Origin: CAZSMC01 sp964607755
Lineage (GTDB): Bacteria > Zhuqueibacterota > Zhuqueibacteria > Residuimicrobiales > Krinioviventaceae
DNA length: 17,539 bases
Direction: 5' to 3'
Assembly: GCA_964607755.1 (NCBI GenBank)
Contig: CAZSMC010000081.1
Location: 1-17,539, forward strand
How positions within the stretch are numbered: position 1 is the stretch's first letter; each line of letters opens with the position of its first letter. The position numbers and the translations under genes were made by a program. Below the pieces are notes generated by a model. The model worked only from the letters and a program-made list of their open reading frames with translations. It did no database searches and was not told the origin of the DNA. This document shows, piece by piece, positions 14,922-17,539 of this stretch.

Positions 14922-15197
14922 ATGAATTTCGGAACGACGATTTCTACTAAATCCCGGGAAACTGGAACTGTGCCGGATTACACATTTAACAGTTGGGATG
15001 TTGGCCCTCAGCTCGGTTTGGCTCTATATCCGTATGAGTGCAGTTTGTTTCGTCTTGGTCTGTTTGCCGAAGGATTTCGCGGGAGTAAAATTTATAAAGA
15101 TGTCTATACAAAGGGCGCAGATTTCGGCAACCACAGTTATATGAAATTGGGCATTTCTATTCACCCTTTCAGTAGAAGAGCAAGGCAAATCAAATGA
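14922..15197 (+). pseudogene. C-terminal fragment of an outer-membrane beta-barrel-like protein
   Basis: The 91-residue frame shows alternating polar/hydrophobic strands: 'SWDVGPQLGLALYPY', 'SLFRLGLFAEGFRGSK' and 'NHSYMKLGISIHPF'. The last ends in Phe, like the beta-signal of barrel proteins, followed by a short basic tail. There is no signal peptide and the N-terminal strands are absent, so it looks like the 3' end of a longer barrel gene. It is in frame with the SDR stop and begins six bases after it, without a convincing ribosome site. A genuine small protein translated by coupling with the SDR gene remains possible. Confidence 0.45.
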
Positions 15198-15201
15198 CCA
15201 A

Positions 15202-15256
15202 AAATTTGTGCCTTCAATCTCGGCAACATTCATCTTGTTGTCGAATGCACAAATTT
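15202..15256. repeat. Long imperfect hairpin, possible terminator or structured RNA
   Basis: AAATTTGTGC (15202-15211) pairs with GCACAAATTT (15247-15256). After one mismatch TTC pairs with GAA, then GGCAACA (15222-15228) pairs with TGTTGTC (15236-15242) around a 7-base loop, with a 6-base bulge on the 5' side. CTTGCTTTT follows. It lies just after the barrel fragment and could end that transcript. Confidence 0.45.
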
Positions 15257-15327
15257 CTTGCTTTTAATATAAAAATTATATAGGTTTATTCATTCTCATC
15301 TATGACAGTCCTTCGACCTGCTTATTT

Positions 15328-15356
15328 TTGACGACCGGAAGCTAATTAAATATCAA
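15328..15356 (+). promoter_or_regulatory. Candidate promoter for the nfeD-SPFH-radC operon
   Basis: TTGACG (15328-15333), a 17-base spacer and TATCAA (15351-15356) give a predicted start about 20 bases before the GTG at 15384, leaving room for the GGGGAGGAG ribosome site. The -35 box is good and the -10 box only fair. Confidence 0.35.
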
Positions 15357-15383
15357 GTTTCACCAGAGTATGGGGAGGAGTTT

Positions 15384-15842
15384 GTGGATATTGACTGGCT
15401 GTACTGGTTTATTGCTGCACTTTTGTTTTTCGCAATCGAGGTGCTGACACCTACTTTTTATATCAGTTGTCTTGGTGTTGGCGCAGTAATTGCCGGCTTG
15501 ATTGGGGTGTTTACCAATAATCTGCCTCTGGAAATTGTTTCTTTCACTGCCGCATCATTCATCGCTTTTCTGACAATCCGTCCGCTAGCCCTGCGAATCA
15601 CCCGGTCCCATCCATCGATAAAAACAAATGTAGACGCCCTGATCAATCAAATTGGTTACGTAACCCGCACTATCGGCCCAGGTATGGCTACTGGTGAAGT
15701 GAGAATCAACAGTCAGTACTGGCGTGCAATCTGTTCTGATGGCTGTACGATAACGGCCGGTGAAAGTGTAGTTATTCTCAAAGTCGAGGGAACCAAACTC
15801 GTGGTCAAACCTTTTCAGATTAACCGGGAGACTGAACAATGA
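15384..15842 (+). CDS. NfeD-family membrane protein, short form
   Basis: This 152-residue protein starts at a GTG with a strong GGGGAGGAG site directly upstream. Residues 6-75 hold membrane helices ('WLYWFIAALLFFAIEVLTP', 'CLGVGAVIAGLIGVF', 'IVSFTAASFIAFLTIRPLAL'). From about 82 it has the soluble OB-fold NfeD domain ('TNVDALINQIGYVTRTIGPGMATGEVRINSQYWRAICSDG', 'AGESVVILKVEGTKLVVKPF'). It lacks the ClpP-like protease domain of long NfeD proteins. Short NfeD proteins work with SPFH/stomatin-like partners in membrane microdomains, and the partner gene follows with an ATGA overlap, so synthesis is coupled. The upstream 186 bases hold a hairpin and a candidate promoter. Confidence 0.94.
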   Translation: MDIDWLYWFIAALLFFAIEVLTPTFYISCLGVGAVIAGLIGVFTNNLPLEIVSFTAASFIAFLTIRPLALRITRSHPSIKTNVDALINQIGYVTRTIGPGMATGEVRINSQYWRAICSDGCTITAGESVVILKVEGTKLVVKPFQINRETEQ

Positions 15843-16831
15843 CAACTGCATTAACCATTTTTTTCATCGTTTTGGCCGTGTTTATTGGTTTTTTAATTCG
15901 TCGCGGCATTGTGACAGTCCGGCAGGCAGAAGTGATGGTCATCGAGCGTTTCGGACAGTTCAATCGCGTCCTGCAGGCCGGCATTCATCCCATCATTCCC
16001 GGGATTGAAAAAAGACGATTTATCGAATGGCGTTATCTCGAGTACGATACAGAAGGTCATCAGGTGAAAAAGCGTATCCACACGGACCGTATCGATCTCC
16101 GGGAAACGCTACTCGATTTCCCCAGGCAAAATGTGATTACCAAAGACAATGTCATTATTGAAATCAATGCATTGCTTTTTTTCCAGATCACAGATCCTGT
16201 CAAAGTCGTTTATGAAATTGAAAATTTGCTGAGCGCAATTGAAAGGCTGACGCAAACGACATTACGAAATATACTCGGAGAAATGGAACTGGACCAAACA
16301 TTTCGTTCGCGAGACCTGATCAATACCAAACTACGGGATGTGCTTGACGAAAACACAGATAACTGGGGTGTCAAAATCACCCGCGTCGAGTTGCAGGACA
16401 TCAATCCCTCGCCTGGTGTGCGGGAGGATATGGAAATGCAACTTCGTGCCGAACGCCAGCGGCGAGCTGCAGTGACACAATCCGAGGGCTATCGTGACTC
16501 GGAAATTAATAAAGGCGAAGGAGATAAACGTGCCAAATCGCTTCGGGCCGATGCCGAAGCTTACAGCAAACTGCGGGTCGCCCAGGCTGAAGCGGAATCG
16601 ATCCGCAAAATTGGCGATGCCTTGAAAAGTAAAAGCTGCGATCCGACCCAGTATCTGATCGCGATGCGTTACATTGAATCATTACGGGAGATCGCATCCG
16701 GGAATGGCAAAGTCGTCTTTTTGCCTTATGAAGCAACAGGCGTGCTCGGTTCTCTGGGCACAATTAAAGAATTATTCAAAGACATGTCACACCAACAGGG
16801 GGAAGAATGGGAGAATACGCCTCAAAAATAA
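15839..16831 (+). CDS. SPFH/Band 7 (stomatin/slipin-like) membrane protein
   Basis: This 330-residue protein has an N-terminal membrane anchor (about 4-20, 'ALTIFFIVLAVFIGFLI'). The Band 7 domain runs from about 25: 'VRQAEVMVIERFGQFNRVLQAGIHPIIPGI', 'LDFPRQNVITKDNVIIEINALLFFQITDP', 'AIERLTQTTLRNILGEMELDQTFRSRDLIN', 'WGVKITRVELQDINP'. A charged coiled-coil (about 195-265) with Ala-Glu-rich repeats ('ADAEAYSKLRVAQAEAES') follows, then a tail 'VVFLPYEATGVLGSLG'. Such proteins oligomerise into membrane scaffolds and cages and recruit NfeD or proteases. It overlaps nfeD by four bases (ATGA) and its 3' end overlaps radC by 25 bases, so the three genes are tightly coupled. The middle insert 'YDTEGHQVKKRIHTDRIDLRE' is somewhat longer than in typical stomatins. 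Confidence 0.94.
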   Translation: MTTALTIFFIVLAVFIGFLIRRGIVTVRQAEVMVIERFGQFNRVLQAGIHPIIPGIEKRRFIEWRYLEYDTEGHQVKKRIHTDRIDLRETLLDFPRQNVITKDNVIIEINALLFFQITDPVKVVYEIENLLSAIERLTQTTLRNILGEMELDQTFRSRDLINTKLRDVLDENTDNWGVKITRVELQDINPSPGVREDMEMQLRAERQRRAAVTQSEGYRDSEINKGEGDKRAKSLRADAEAYSKLRVAQAEAESIRKIGDALKSKSCDPTQYLIAMRYIESLREIASGNGKVVFLPYEATGVLGSLGTIKELFKDMSHQQGEEWENTPQK

Positions 16832-17502
16832 CGCTATGGCCGGAACATGACCGGCCCCGTGAACGACTGCTGAACCATGGCGTGGATGCGCTGTCAGAAG
16901 CGGAATTGCTCAGCATTATCCTCCGTACCGGGACGGGCAAAGACACGGCAATGGACCTGGCGCGTTACTTGCTGAAACACTTTAACGGGCTTCGGGGACT
17001 GGATACGCAATCCGTTGAACAACTCTGCCAGGTTAAGGGCATCGGGTTGGCAAAAGCTGCCCAGATTAAAGCGGCTCTCGAACTGGCCAAGCGGCTGGTT
17101 CAGCAGCAATGGCACGCCAGAGAACAGATCCGCAATTCAGATGATGTGTACCAGCTTGTCAATCTACGCATGCGAGATTTGGGCCGCGAGGAATTCCGCG
17201 TTGTCTATTTGACCAGCCGTAACGAAATCATTGCTGAAGTTACATTGTTCGAGGGCAGTCTTGCCGAGAGCGTTGTTTCTCCGCGCGAGATTATTTTGGA
17301 GGCGGTGAAACGCTCGGCTGCCAGTGTTATTTTATTGCATAATCATCCCAGCGGCCATCCGAATCCATCAGATGCCGATATGGCGATTACCAAAAAAATT
17401 GTCTCTGCCTGCCGGTATGCCGATATTCAGGTGCTCGATCACCTTATTATCGGCCGGGACTCTTTTTACAGCTTTGCCGATCATGGTTTGATTGAGCATT
17501 AG
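16807..17502 (+). CDS. radC: RadC family protein (JAB/MPN domain)
   Basis: This 231-residue protein has the standard RadC layout: an N-terminal UPF0758 part ('DRPRERLLNHGVDALSEAELLSIILRTGT', 16-43), a helix-hairpin-helix-like segment ('QVKGIGLAKAAQIKAALELAKR', 75-96), then the JAB1/MPN metallo-domain with 'HNHPSGHPNPSDAD' (178-191). His178, His180 and Asp191 keep the JAMM metal-site spacing. Despite the name, a repair role is not established; a DNA-associated function is assumed from context in mobile elements and competence. The ATG at 16807 has AGGGGGAAG directly upstream and lies inside the SPFH gene, giving a 25-base overlap. I accept this because the N-terminus matches the family. 37 bases follow to the window edge, with no gene seen in them. 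Confidence 0.95.
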   Translation: MGEYASKITLWPEHDRPRERLLNHGVDALSEAELLSIILRTGTGKDTAMDLARYLLKHFNGLRGLDTQSVEQLCQVKGIGLAKAAQIKAALELAKRLVQQQWHAREQIRNSDDVYQLVNLRMRDLGREEFRVVYLTSRNEIIAEVTLFEGSLAESVVSPREIILEAVKRSAASVILLHNHPSGHPNPSDADMAITKKIVSACRYADIQVLDHLIIGRDSFYSFADHGLIEH

Positions 17503-17539
17503 CCATTTTATGATTCACTTTTTACTATTGTTACGCATC

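Overview
The window looks like a draft-genome contig from a Gram-negative bacterium, probably of the FCB / candidate-phylum group (Calditrichota, KSB1, Ignavibacteriota or similar). The main clue is the C-terminus of the large secreted peptidase. It carries the 'QNYPNPFNP' start of a FlgD-Ig / type IX-like sorting domain that is very common in those phyla. A Tat-exported Gfo/Idh/MocA oxidoreductase, a secreted DUF1080 protein and a C-terminal outer-membrane barrel fragment also fit a diderm. A run of exactly 100 N (7213-7312) marks a scaffold join. No rRNA, tRNA, CRISPR array, transposase or phage gene was seen.

Layout. (1) 1-4711, minus strand: a LacI-type regulator followed by a complete TRAP transporter (DctQ, DctM, DctP-type lipoprotein), then an ABC_sub_bind-type lipoprotein cut by the window edge. 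(2) 4712-5017: an AT-rich divergent control region with a readable promoter for the lacI side and several palindromes. (3) 5018-6397, plus strand: a Tat-signal Gfo/Idh/MocA oxidoreductase. (4) 6485-8076: a YigZ/IMPACT protein and a CNNM/CBS/CorC-type membrane protein broken by the assembly gap. (5) 8176-13642: exported proteins (CAP/SCP domain, DUF1080, M1 aminopeptidase), with a frameshifted remnant and an 85-residue unknown between them and a strong terminator after the DUF1080 gene. (6) 13643-15256: an accessory-looking patch with a decapitated signal peptide, an orphan Phd/YefM antitoxin, an SDR oxidoreductase, a barrel fragment and a long hairpin. (7) 15384-17502: a tight nfeD - SPFH/slipin - radC operon with overlapping genes.

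How the genes may work together. The lacI-TRAP block and the divergent oxidoreductase read as a carbohydrate or sugar-acid uptake and oxidation locus under one local repressor. DUF1080 (3-keto-disaccharide hydrolase family) and Gfo/Idh/MocA enzymes are known partners in oxidative 3-keto-glycoside breakdown. Here they lie 3.1 kb apart with unrelated genes between, so a joint pathway is possible but unproven. NfeD and SPFH proteins are established membrane-microdomain partners. Nothing here is clearly a wholly new system. The most original material is the control region, the decayed genes at 8944-9128 and 13709-15197, and the composite aminopeptidase.
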